Notes under the pieces: model-generated
Told to the model about the DNA's origin: nothing
Database searches by the model: none
What the model saw: the letters and a program-made list of their open reading frames with translations, nothing else
Position numbers and translations under genes: made by a program
NCBI GenBank assembly: GCA_002385665.1
Contig: DGDX01000083.1
Location: forward strand, 6,693-12,518
Direction of reading: 5' to 3'
DNA length: 5,826 bases
From: Firmicutes bacterium UBA3941
GTDB lineage: Bacteria; Bacillota; Clostridia; Caldicoprobacterales; UBA3941
In this document: positions 1 through 5,752 of the stretch, piece after piece
Layout of the letters: each line of letters opens with the position of its first letter
Position numbering within the stretch: the first letter of the stretch is position 1

Positions 1-91
1 ATTCAATAGCCATTACCTATATATGTTTAACCAACACAACCCGTTATATTCTTTATATAAAATCTGTAACGAATAACATCTTTCCGTCACG

Positions 92-147
92 TCATAATCA
101 ACCAAGCATAAGATATATACTAATCCTATACCTGGTTGATTTTATGA
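92..147. repeat. Imperfect inverted repeat, 13 bp arms
   Basis: Nine contiguous bases AATCAACCA (96-104) are perfectly complementary to TGGTTGATT (133-141). After a 2-nt bulge (142-143), TCAT (92-95) pairs with ATGA (144-147), giving 13 pairs around a 28-nt loop. No T-run follows, so it is not a normal intrinsic terminator. It may be an operator, an RNA stem at the end of an upstream transcript, or chance in AT-rich DNA. Confidence 0.4.
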
Positions 148-265
148 ATAACCACAAGGTTTTATTCCAGATGGTAGTCCTACATTTAATAATGCCTGTT
201 TTTGATATTACTTATTCATATTTATCCCGGAAGGATTTTATGAGACCTCCGGTTACCAGGATTGC

Positions 266-285
266 TGATTTGGCAATTATTTTTA
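266..285 (+). promoter_or_regulatory. Shared upstream element, copy 1
   Basis: TGATTTGGCA, three variable bases, then ATTTTTA. The same arrangement recurs upstream of livH at 1664-1683 (17 of 20 positions identical). It lies 52 bp upstream of the livK -10 box, outside the core promoter, where an activator site would be expected. The TTGGCA inside it has no -10 box at proper spacing here, so a simple -35 role is unlikely in this copy. Its function is inferred only from recurrence and position. Confidence 0.35.
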
Positions 286-294
286 AAAAGATGA

Positions 295-323
295 TTGAAT
301 AATTATAAGGCTGGGTATATAAT
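295..323 (+). promoter_or_regulatory. Predicted sigma-A promoter for livK
   Basis: The -35 hexamer TTGAAT (295-300) is followed by a 17-bp spacer and a perfect -10 hexamer TATAAT (318-323). This predicts a start near 330 and a 5' UTR of about 63 nt before the livK ATG. It is the only pairing in the region with near-consensus boxes and optimal spacing. An A/T-rich stretch (276-289) lies just upstream and could act as an UP element. Confidence 0.6.
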
Positions 324-329
324 AATGAA

Positions 330-366
330 CAAAGGCACTTTAGCATGCTACAGCGAAGGGCTTTTG
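330..366 (+). promoter_or_regulatory. 5' UTR stem with palindrome before livK
   Basis: CAAAGGC (330-336) can pair with GCTTTTG (360-366), seven pairs including one G-U, enclosing the perfect 10-bp palindrome TAGCATGCTA (341-350). The structure begins at about the predicted transcript start and ends 13 nt before the Shine-Dalgarno site. It could stabilise the 5' end of livK mRNA, or the palindrome could be a DNA operator. It does not match a T-box: no AGGGTGG-type bulge sequence is present. Confidence 0.3.
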
Positions 367-379
367 TTGTATATGTAAG

Positions 380-385
380 AGGAGG
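380..385 (+). promoter_or_regulatory. Ribosome binding site of livK
   Basis: A perfect AGGAGG sits 7 nt before the ATG at 393. It decides the start over an out-of-frame ATG at 389-391, which is too close to the site and leads to an early stop. Confidence 0.8.
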
Positions 386-392
386 ATTATGA

Positions 393-1550
393 ATGAAGAG
401 ACTATTACTTATTGCATTATCGGTTTTATTGGTTACAGCTCTTTTCATTGGCTGTACTGGGCCGGGAGCTGGTAGCGATGACGAGATCAGAATCGGAGTC
501 AATTATGAGCTTTCAGGTGGAGTAGCAACCTATGGACAAAGCTCAGTAGATGGCATTGAACTGGCCATTAAACAAGTAAACGAAGCCGGTGGGATAGACG
601 GCAAGAAAATTACTCTTATTAAATACGATAATAAGTCGGAGCCACAAGAGGCCACTACCCTGGCCAACAAGCTGATAGAACAGGATAAGGTGGTTGCCAT
701 CTTAGGTCCGGCAACATCCGGTTCCTTTATGTCCCAGATACCAGTAGCAGAAAAGGCCAAGGTGCCGGTAGCATCGGGTTCTGCGACTGCAGATGAAGTT
801 ACTGTGGACGAATCAGGGGTTAAGGAATATGCCTTCCGCATATGCTTTAACGATTCCTATCAGGGTACCGGTATGGCAAACTATGCCCTAAACAACCTTT
901 CAAAGAAGAAGGCCGTAATTATAATGGATAATTCCAGCGATTATGGTAAGGGGTTAGCCGAAAACTTTGAGAAGACCTTTACAGAGGGTGGGGGTACTAT
1001 AGTTGCCAAGGAATCCTTTGTTAAAGGGGATACGGACTTTAACGCCATCCTGACAAGCATCAAGAGCGAGGACTTTGATGTGATCTTCCTGCCCGGATAC
1101 TACGAGGAAGCCGGGCTTATCATCAAACAGGCCCGTGATCTGGGAATCGATGTTCCCATCCTGGGAGCTGACGGTTTTGATTCCCCGGACCTTGTGAAAC
1201 TGGCAGGGGAAGAAGCTTTAAACGATATCTATTTCTCCAACCACTATTCCTCATTGGATAAGGACCCCTTGGTTGTACAGTTCATCGAAGATTTCAAGGA
1301 GGAATACGGCAGAGAACCCGATGCCTTTAACGCCTTGGGATACGATTTGGCCATGTTTGTGGTGGACGGTTTGAAGAGGGCCGGAAAGGTAGATAGAGAA
1401 GCTCTTAAGGATGCCTTGGCTTCCACAGAGGATTTTGCGGGCGTTACCGGTTCCTTCAGCATTGATGAGAATCATAACCCGGTAAAAGCTATAGTGGTTA
1501 TAAGTCTCAAGGATGGTAAGCAGCATACCAGTGAAAAGGTATCACAATAA
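393..1550 (+). CDS. livK: Branched-chain amino-acid ABC transporter substrate-binding lipoprotein
   Basis: This is the extracellular binding protein (periplasmic-binding-protein type 1 fold, Peripla_BP_6/LivJ-LivK family) that delivers ligand to LivHM. The 385 residues suit the family. Residues 1-21 are a lipoprotein signal: KR, a hydrophobic core, then LFIGC with the lipid-acceptor Cys21; Phe at -3 is slightly off consensus. The mature protein starts with EIRIGVNYELSGGVATYG (31-48) and continues with GIELAIKQVNEAGGI (54-68), both typical. Ligand-pocket segments are visible at GPATSGS (105-111), SGSATADEV (128-136), FNDSYQG (152-158) and GADGFDSPDL (258-267), whose acidic residues commonly hold the ligand amino group. 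The stop is followed by a hairpin terminator, which separates it from the permease genes and would allow excess binding protein. Leu/Ile/Val is the likely ligand, but the same fold also binds other amino acids, urea, amides and aromatic acids, so specificity is inferred. Confidence 0.95.
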   Translation: MKRLLLIALSVLLVTALFIGCTGPGAGSDDEIRIGVNYELSGGVATYGQSSVDGIELAIKQVNEAGGIDGKKITLIKYDNKSEPQEATTLANKLIEQDKVVAILGPATSGSFMSQIPVAEKAKVPVASGSATADEVTVDESGVKEYAFRICFNDSYQGTGMANYALNNLSKKKAVIIMDNSSDYGKGLAENFEKTFTEGGGTIVAKESFVKGDTDFNAILTSIKSEDFDVIFLPGYYEEAGLIIKQARDLGIDVPILGADGFDSPDLVKLAGEEALNDIYFSNHYSSLDKDPLVVQFIEDFKEEYGREPDAFNALGYDLAMFVVDGLKRAGKVDREALKDALASTEDFAGVTGSFSIDENHNPVKAIVVISLKDGKQHTSEKVSQ

Positions 1551-1593
1551 CCACCCTGTGTAACACAGACATACACAAAGAATTAACTATAGG

Positions 1594-1621
1594 TAAGCGG
1601 GGAGATCCTTTTCCCCGCTTA
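1594..1621 (+). terminator. Intrinsic terminator / attenuating hairpin after livK
   Basis: TAAGCGGGGA (1594-1603) pairs perfectly with TCCCCGCTTA (1612-1621) around an 8-nt loop. The following tract, TTTATATTATT, is T-rich but broken by A residues, so termination may be partial. It lies 43 nt past the livK stop and before the permease genes. Such a hairpin can lower readthrough and protect the 3' end of livK mRNA, giving more binding protein than permease. Confidence 0.75.
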
Positions 1622-1663
1622 TTTATATTATTGGTAATGCTGGTCTTTTATGTAACATATCTA

Positions 1664-1683
1664 TGATTTGGCAGGAATTTTTA
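1664..1683 (+). promoter_or_regulatory. Shared upstream element, copy 2
   Basis: This is the second copy of TGATTTGGCA-N3-ATTTTTA, matching the livK upstream copy (266-285) at 17 of 20 positions. It lies 54 bp upstream of the TATACT box at 1718, nearly the same distance as the first copy from the livK -10. Its TTGGCA also reads as a -35 hexamer for TATAGT at 1690. It overlaps AATTTTTATTAAAAT (1676-1690), which agrees with the CodY consensus AATTTTCWGAAAATT at 11 of 15 positions, a weak match in AT-rich DNA. Confidence 0.35.
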
Positions 1684-1695
1684 TTAAAATATAGT
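1668..1695 (+). promoter_or_regulatory. Candidate promoter for livHMGF and the CBS/ACT gene
   Basis: TTGGCA (1668-1673), a 16-bp spacer and TATAGT (1690-1695) form a plausible sigma-A promoter with start near 1702. It lies downstream of the terminator at 1594-1621 and so could drive the permease unit independently of livK. Confidence 0.4.
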
Positions 1696-1723
1696 GGAAA
1701 TAAGCCCAAAAACAAGCTATACT
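1695..1723 (+). promoter_or_regulatory. Alternative promoter for livHMGF
   Basis: TGGAAA (1695-1700, 4 of 6 to TTGACA), a 17-bp spacer and TATACT (1718-1723) form a second possible promoter with start near 1730. Its geometry relative to the shared 20-bp element resembles that at livK. Sequence alone does not decide between this and the TTGGCA/TATAGT pair. Confidence 0.25.
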
Positions 1724-1762
1724 AAAAAGAAGACTTAATCCTTCAAGCTTTTTTGGGGGAAA

Positions 1763-1768
1763 GGGAGG
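1763..1768 (+). promoter_or_regulatory. Ribosome binding site deciding the TTG start of livH
   Basis: GGGAGG lies 7 nt before the TTG at 1776-1778. The protein from this TTG begins MDKLLQQIVNGITLGSIYAL, which matches the usual LivH N-terminus. No ATG or GTG in frame fits the alignment, so TTG is the likely start. Confidence 0.75.
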
Positions 1769-1775
1769 AAAGGGT

Positions 1776-2660
1776 TTGGATAAATTATTACAACAGATAG
1801 TTAACGGTATAACCCTGGGAAGTATATATGCCCTTATTGCTCTGGGTTATACCATGGTATATGGAATTATTAGATTAATTAATTTTGCACACTGTGATAT
1901 ATATATGATAGGAGCCTATGTAGGGTATTTTTGCATGACCTTTTTAAAACTGGGTCTTGTACCCTCCTTGCTTATCGCCATGTTGGTATGCACTATTTTG
2001 GGTGTTCTTATAGAAAGGATAGCTTACAGGCCTCTGAGAAATGCAGCAAGGATTTCAGTACTTATCACCGCCATAGGGGTATCCCTGTTCCTGGAATATG
2101 GCACCATGTTCTTTGTTAAGGCCAACGTGAGGACCTATCCCGAAGTAACGGGCATTCTGGCCCAAAGGTTTAAGGTGGGGAACATAGTTATCTCCATGCA
2201 ACAGATTATCCTCGTTGGCATTACCATATTATTGATGGCTCTACTACAGTTTATAGTTAAAAGGACCAGGCTGGGGAAGGCGATGCGTGCTGTTTCCATG
2301 GACAGGGACGCAGCCCAGCTGATGGGAATAGACGTAAACTCCACGGTCTCCTTTACCTTTGCCCTGGGTTCAGCCCTGGCCGGGGCTGCAGGCATACTGG
2401 TAGGGATCTACTACAACACTATTAATCCCCTGATGGGGGTTGTGCCGGGTCTTAAGGCCTTTATAGCCGCGGTTTTTGGAGGTATCGGCATTATTCCCGG
2501 AGCCATGATAGGCGGTTACTTTATAGGTGCGGTAGAGGTCATGGTGTCCGGTTATGGAGGCTCCATGTTCAGGGATGCGGTGGTGTTTGGCATCCTGATA
2601 CTCATCCTCATAATTAAGCCCTCTGGGTTGTTGGGGAAAAATACTAGGGAGAAGGTGTAA
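1776..2660 (+). CDS. livH: Branched-chain amino-acid ABC transporter permease LivH
   Basis: This is one of the two membrane subunits forming the translocation path (BPD_transp_2 family). Its 294 residues are close to the family norm, with about eight hydrophobic segments spread from residue 9 to 282. Family marks: GITLGSIYALIALGYTMVYG (11-30), LINFAH (34-39), ERIAYRPLR (80-88), the EAA-type coupling segment LGKAMRAVSMDRDAAQLMGID (166-186) that contacts an ATPase, PGLKAFIAAVFGGIG (224-238), and the C-terminal KPSGLLG (281-287), equivalent to RPQGLFG. It starts with TTG. Oddity: the near-invariant FAHG(D/E) motif reads FAHCD, with Cys40 in place of Gly. It is the first gene after the terminator and internal promoter; livM follows after 3 nt, so the pair is translated together. 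Confidence 0.95.
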   Translation: MDKLLQQIVNGITLGSIYALIALGYTMVYGIIRLINFAHCDIYMIGAYVGYFCMTFLKLGLVPSLLIAMLVCTILGVLIERIAYRPLRNAARISVLITAIGVSLFLEYGTMFFVKANVRTYPEVTGILAQRFKVGNIVISMQQIILVGITILLMALLQFIVKRTRLGKAMRAVSMDRDAAQLMGIDVNSTVSFTFALGSALAGAAGILVGIYYNTINPLMGVVPGLKAFIAAVFGGIGIIPGAMIGGYFIGAVEVMVSGYGGSMFRDAVVFGILILILIIKPSGLLGKNTREKV

Positions 2661-2663
2661 GTT

Positions 2664-3620
2664 ATGAGGAAATTCATCGCACTTGGTCTCGTCTATGCAA
2701 TCGTACAGATTTTGATCATGACCAATCTTATCAGCGGCTATTTTCAGGCAACTCTGGTTACAATCGGTATTAACATCATATTGGCCGTCAGCCTCAACCT
2801 TATCACCGGCTTTACCGGACAGTTTTCCCTAGGGCATGCAGGCTTTATGTCCGTTGGGGCATACGTCTGTGCCATAGTAACCATGAGAATGCCCACCATA
2901 CCCGGCTTTATTCTGGGGGTAGTTTTAGGTGCTGTCGCAGCTGCAATTCTGGGCTTTCTGGTAGGTCTGCCTACCTTGAGGCTCCGGGGGGATTATCTGG
3001 CCATAGCGACCCTTGGAATGTCTGAAATAATCCGAATTATATTTCTTAATCTGGAGATTACCAACGGTGCAGCGGGATTGATAGGAATCCCCCAGTTTAT
3101 TAACTGGACCTGGCTGTTTATATTTACAGTGGGTATTGTCCTGCTCCTTTCAAACTTCGTTAAATCCGCCCATGGCCGTGCATGCATCTCCATCAGGGAA
3201 GATGAAATTGCTGCCGAGTCTATGGGGGTAGATACAATAAGATATAAGGTAATCGCATTTATCATAGGTGCTGCCTGTGCAGGTATCGCAGGGGCTATCT
3301 ATGCATCATATTTCTACTACCTGGAACCGAATTTGTTCGGCTTTTTAAAGTCCGTAGATGTATTGGTTATAGTAGTTCTCGGAGGGCTTGGAAGTCTGTC
3401 TGGATCCATGCTGGCCGCGATTTTACTGGCCCTTATATCCACCTACCTTCAGTCCTTCCCTGAAATACGAATGGTACTTTACTCCCTTATCCTGATAGTC
3501 ATTATGATCTTCAGGCCCCAGGGCCTTATGGGATCCAGGGAGATTTCCTTATCTGTATTCAGTAAGCTGGGCAATAATAAATTGTGGGATAGATTCAAAT
3601 CCCAAAAGGGGGGACACTAG
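2664..3620 (+). CDS. livM: Branched-chain amino-acid ABC transporter permease LivM
   Basis: This second membrane subunit pairs with LivH (BPD_transp_2 family, LivM branch). It has 318 residues, mostly hydrophobic helices from about 5 to 283 and a polar tail of roughly 28 residues. Marks: NLITGFTGQFSLGHAGFMSVG (45-65), the LivM version of the N-terminal motif; LPTLRLRGDYLAIATLGMSEI (102-122); the EAA-type coupling segment HGRACISIREDEIAAESMGVD (170-190); VIVVLGGLGSLSGSMLAA (235-252); and FRPQGLMG (283-290). The ATG at 2664 is 3 nt after the livH stop, with a GGGAGAAGG-type site inside the end of livH. livG follows with an identical GTT spacer. E. coli LivM is longer because of an extra N-terminal region; this shorter form is usual elsewhere. 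Confidence 0.94.
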   Translation: MRKFIALGLVYAIVQILIMTNLISGYFQATLVTIGINIILAVSLNLITGFTGQFSLGHAGFMSVGAYVCAIVTMRMPTIPGFILGVVLGAVAAAILGFLVGLPTLRLRGDYLAIATLGMSEIIRIIFLNLEITNGAAGLIGIPQFINWTWLFIFTVGIVLLLSNFVKSAHGRACISIREDEIAAESMGVDTIRYKVIAFIIGAACAGIAGAIYASYFYYLEPNLFGFLKSVDVLVIVVLGGLGSLSGSMLAAILLALISTYLQSFPEIRMVLYSLILIVIMIFRPQGLMGSREISLSVFSKLGNNKLWDRFKSQKGGH

Positions 3621-3623
3621 GTT

Positions 3624-4409
3624 ATGCCTATTTTAAGCGTGGAAAGGGTAACAAAGGCTTTTGGAGGATTGGCTGCCGTATCCAATGTCAGCCTGGACAT
3701 AATGGAGGGTGAGTTGGTCGGGCTTATAGGTCCCAACGGTGCTGGTAAGACTACCCTGTTCAACCTTCTGACGGGTATCTATGTACCGGACAGTGGTACC
3801 ATAAACCTATCCATTGATAACCAAAGAATCCCTCTTAATGGGCTAAGACCCCATAGTATCTGTCAGAAGGGGCTGGCCAGGACGTTTCAGAACATTCGTC
3901 TGTTCAAGGATCTGACGGTTTTGGAGAATGTTCTTATTGCCATGCACCAAAATATTAAATATGGTCTGCTAACCAGCTTTCTGCATCTTCCGGCATATAA
4001 AAGGGAAGAGGAGAAGCTGCTTCAGGATAGCATAGAGCTCCTTAGGATATTTGATCTGGATAAGAAAAAGGACGAACTGGCAAGAAACCTGCCCTATGGT
4101 GAGCAGCGCCACCTGGAAATTATAAGGGCTCTTGCCACAAACCCCAAGCTGCTTTTGCTGGATGAACCCGCGGCGGGTATGAACCCTGCGGAAACTGCCA
4201 ACCTTATGGATATCATAGGTTGGATAAGGGAAAAGTTTAATTTAACAATTCTTCTTATAGAGCATGATATGACCCTGGTCATGAATATCTGTGAGCGCAT
4301 CTATGTTCTGGACTATGGTATGGTAATCGCCAGCGGTACACCGGATGAAGTTAGGACTAATAAGAGGGTAATAGAGGCTTATCTGGGGGAGGATATCAAC
4401 AATGCTTGA
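3624..4409 (+). CDS. livG: Branched-chain amino-acid ABC transporter ATP-binding protein LivG
   Basis: This is one of the two cytoplasmic ATPases powering uptake. It has 261 residues, usual for LivG. In order: A-loop region near Phe13; Walker A GPNGAGKT (36-43); Q-loop TFQN with Gln89; the LivG-specific insert NVLIAMHQNIKYGLLTSFL (102-120) and following helices; signature LPYGEQRHLEI (156-166), where Pro replaces the common Ser, as often seen in LivG; Walker B LLLLDEP (176-182) with catalytic Glu181; switch His214 in LIEHDM. The end, VRTNKRVIEAYLGED (243-257), is the C-terminal segment typical of branched-chain ATPases (BCA_ABC_TP_C). All catalytic residues are present. A G-rich site at 3606-3613 precedes the start. 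It overlaps livF by 8 nt, consistent with translational coupling of the two ATPases. Confidence 0.96.
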   Translation: MPILSVERVTKAFGGLAAVSNVSLDIMEGELVGLIGPNGAGKTTLFNLLTGIYVPDSGTINLSIDNQRIPLNGLRPHSICQKGLARTFQNIRLFKDLTVLENVLIAMHQNIKYGLLTSFLHLPAYKREEEKLLQDSIELLRIFDLDKKKDELARNLPYGEQRHLEIIRALATNPKLLLLDEPAAGMNPAETANLMDIIGWIREKFNLTILLIEHDMTLVMNICERIYVLDYGMVIASGTPDEVRTNKRVIEAYLGEDINNA

Positions 4410-5106
4410 AATTAGGAATATGGATGTGCACTATGGTATGATTCATGCTTTAAAGGATGTTTCCTTTGAAGTGCATCGGGGTGAGATTGTAGTCTTAATC
4501 GGTGCAAATGGGGCGGGAAAGACTACGACCCTGCGCACCATATCGGGACTGCAAAGACCGACCAATGGTCAGGTAATACTGAACGGAGTGGATATTACCA
4601 ACGTTTCAGCCCAGGAAAGGGTAAAAATGGGTATTTCCCATGTGCCGGAAGGTCGCCGGGTTTTTCCGGGTATGACGGTACTGGAAAACCTGGAGCTGGG
4701 AGCATATCTGCGCCGGGACAGGGATGGTATCCTAGAGGATCTTGAAATGGTATACGAGCGCTTCCCAATTCTTCGGGACAGGAGAAAGCAAACAGCCGGA
4801 ACCCTATCCGGTGGAGAGCAGCAGATGCTGGCTATAGGCCGGGCCCTTATGAGTCGGCCTGAGATCCTGTTTCTGGATGAACCCTCAATGGGGCTTGCAC
4901 CCATACTGGTCCAGGAAATATTTGATATAATTCAAAGTATAAATAAATCGGGGACCACAATTCTGCTGGTAGAGCAAAACGCAAACATGGCATTACAGGT
5001 AGCTGACAGGGCTTATGTTATGGAAACCGGATCCATCGTTCTGTCAGGCACCGGTTCAGAGTTGATGTCCAGCGATGAAATTAAAAAAGCTTATTTAGGG
5101 GGTTGA
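4402..5106 (+). CDS. livF: Branched-chain amino-acid ABC transporter ATP-binding protein LivF
   Basis: This is the second cytoplasmic ATPase, forming a heterodimer with LivG. Its 234 residues match LivF. Marks: YGMIHALKDVSFEV (11-24); Walker A GANGAGKT (34-41); VPEGRRVFPGMTVLENL (81-97), a LivF hallmark in which Glu83 takes the usual Q-loop Gln position; signature LSGGEQQML (135-143); Walker B ILFLDEP (155-161) with Glu160; PSMGLAP (161-167); and LLVEQNANMAL (188-198), where the usual switch His is Asn193, again normal for LivF. The C-terminus DEIKKAYLGG is typical. The ATG lies inside the end of livG, with a GGGGGAGGA ribosome site at 4385-4393, 8 nt before it. The CBS/ACT gene begins 4 nt after the stop, so it is almost certainly co-transcribed. 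Confidence 0.96.
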   Translation: MLEIRNMDVHYGMIHALKDVSFEVHRGEIVVLIGANGAGKTTTLRTISGLQRPTNGQVILNGVDITNVSAQERVKMGISHVPEGRRVFPGMTVLENLELGAYLRRDRDGILEDLEMVYERFPILRDRRKQTAGTLSGGEQQMLAIGRALMSRPEILFLDEPSMGLAPILVQEIFDIIQSINKSGTTILLVEQNANMALQVADRAYVMETGSIVLSGTGSELMSSDEIKKAYLGG

Positions 5107-5110
5107 TTGA

Positions 5111-5752
5111 ATGTTTGTTAGGAAGAAAATGACGGCCAATCCTTTTACCATTTCTCCGGACAAAACTATTCCCGACGCTCAGGAATTGATGGCCAAACAC
5201 AACATCAGGCGTCTTCCTGTGCTAAAAAATGGTAAACTGGTGGGCGTGGTTTCAAAGGAGGATATTCTAAGGGCATCCCCCTCAATGGCAACCACCTTAA
5301 GCATTGGTGAGGTCAACTATCTCTTGGCTAAGACCAAAATAAGCAGTATTATGACCAAGGATCCTGTTATCATATCCTCAAACGCCCTTCTGGAAGAGGC
5401 AGCCACCCTGATGCGGGATCACGGTGTCAGTTTCTTACCCGTCGTTGATGATGGTAAGCTGGTAGGAATAATAACCGAAAGCGATATCTTCGACTCCTTT
5501 ATTGAACTATTGGGCTTCCGTGAGAGGGGAACCAGATTTACCATAGAGGCAGAGGACGCTCCCGGGATTATGTCTAAGCTGACCAAAATCATTGGGGATT
5601 TTGGGGCCAATATTTCCAATGTGGCAGTCTACAGGGGAACCGGGGGCAAGAGCAATGTGGTTATAGGGGTCAATTCCCACAATACAACAGAGATGGAACA
5701 AAAAATGGAGGAAGAGGGCTTCAAAGTCCTATACAAGCTGCAGATAGAATAG
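5111..5752 (+). CDS. CBS-CBS-ACT domain protein, AcuB-like
   Basis: A soluble 213-residue protein. Domains: CBS 1 (about 5-60), CBS 2 (about 77-132) and a C-terminal ACT domain (about 141-211). Each CBS repeat keeps the ribose-binding pattern G-h-h-S/T-x-x-D: GVVSKED (45-51) and GIITESD (119-125), so binding of adenine nucleotides is plausible. The ACT domain starts FTIEAEDAPGIMSKLTKIIG (143-162) and goes on with NISNVAVYRG (167-176), the usual arrangement of an amino-acid-binding ACT module with the key Gly152. Length and domain order match Bacillus AcuB, named from acetoin utilisation, but that role cannot be assumed here. It is the last gene of the liv unit, 4 nt after livF. By inference it senses amino-acid or nucleotide state and may act on the transporter, on amino-acid enzymes, or elsewhere. 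Domain calls are firm; function is open. Confidence 0.88.
   Translation: MFVRKKMTANPFTISPDKTIPDAQELMAKHNIRRLPVLKNGKLVGVVSKEDILRASPSMATTLSIGEVNYLLAKTKISSIMTKDPVIISSNALLEEAATLMRDHGVSFLPVVDDGKLVGIITESDIFDSFIELLGFRERGTRFTIEAEDAPGIMSKLTKIIGDFGANISNVAVYRGTGGKSNVVIGVNSHNTTEMEQKMEEEGFKVLYKLQIE

Larger units (their letters stand above)
1..392. other. Upstream non-coding region ahead of livK
   Basis: This AT-rich stretch has no recognisable gene. It holds an imperfect inverted repeat (92-104 with 133-147), a second short one (227-234 with 246-252), a promoter for livK (295-323), a 5' UTR palindrome (341-350) and the livK ribosome binding site (380-385). One + strand frame has no stop codon from position 3 to the TAA at 300-302. 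Its first ATG, at 144, would give a 52-residue peptide ending in RIADLAIIFKKMIE. I do not recognise it. It lacks a convincing Shine-Dalgarno site, it is rich in Ile, Tyr and ATA codons, and third-position GC is lower than in the operon genes. It could be the tail of a gene entering from the left, a remnant, or chance. Confidence 0.6.

Noticed and set aside
266..285. Sigma-54 promoter, because of TTGGCA
   Set aside because: The -12 GC element at the fixed distance from the -24 GG is absent in both copies.
270..298. TTGGCA at 270 as the -35 box of the livK promoter
   Set aside because: No TATAAT-like hexamer lies 16-18 bp downstream; the TTGAAT-17-TATAAT pair is much better.
389..391. ATG closer to the Shine-Dalgarno site than the chosen livK start
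   Set aside because: It is in a different frame, only 3 nt from AGGAGG, and soon meets a stop. The ATG at 393 gives a full lipoprotein signal.
330..392. T-box or other known amino-acid riboswitch in the livK leader
   Set aside because: The leader is only about 63 nt and has no conserved T-box bulge or terminator/antiterminator pair.
212..502. 96-residue open frame on the minus strand across the livK promoter and signal peptide
   Set aside because: It is antisense to the livK start and promoter, has no ribosome site or family resemblance, and much of it is non-coding AT-rich DNA read backwards.
1705..1757. Hairpin between CCCAAAA (1705-1711) and TTTTGGG (1751-1757) just before the livH ribosome site
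   Set aside because: It needs a bulge and a loop of about 29 nt, rests on A-T runs, and would be absent if transcription starts near 1730.
4089..4121. Non-canonical LPYGEQ signature in LivG
   Set aside because: Variants of this kind (LPYG, LAYG) are common in functional LivG proteins.
4645..4980. Apparent loss of catalytic residues in LivF (Glu at the Q-loop position, Asn in place of the switch His)
   Set aside because: VPEGRR and VEQNA are standard in LivF proteins and do not indicate a defective ATPase.
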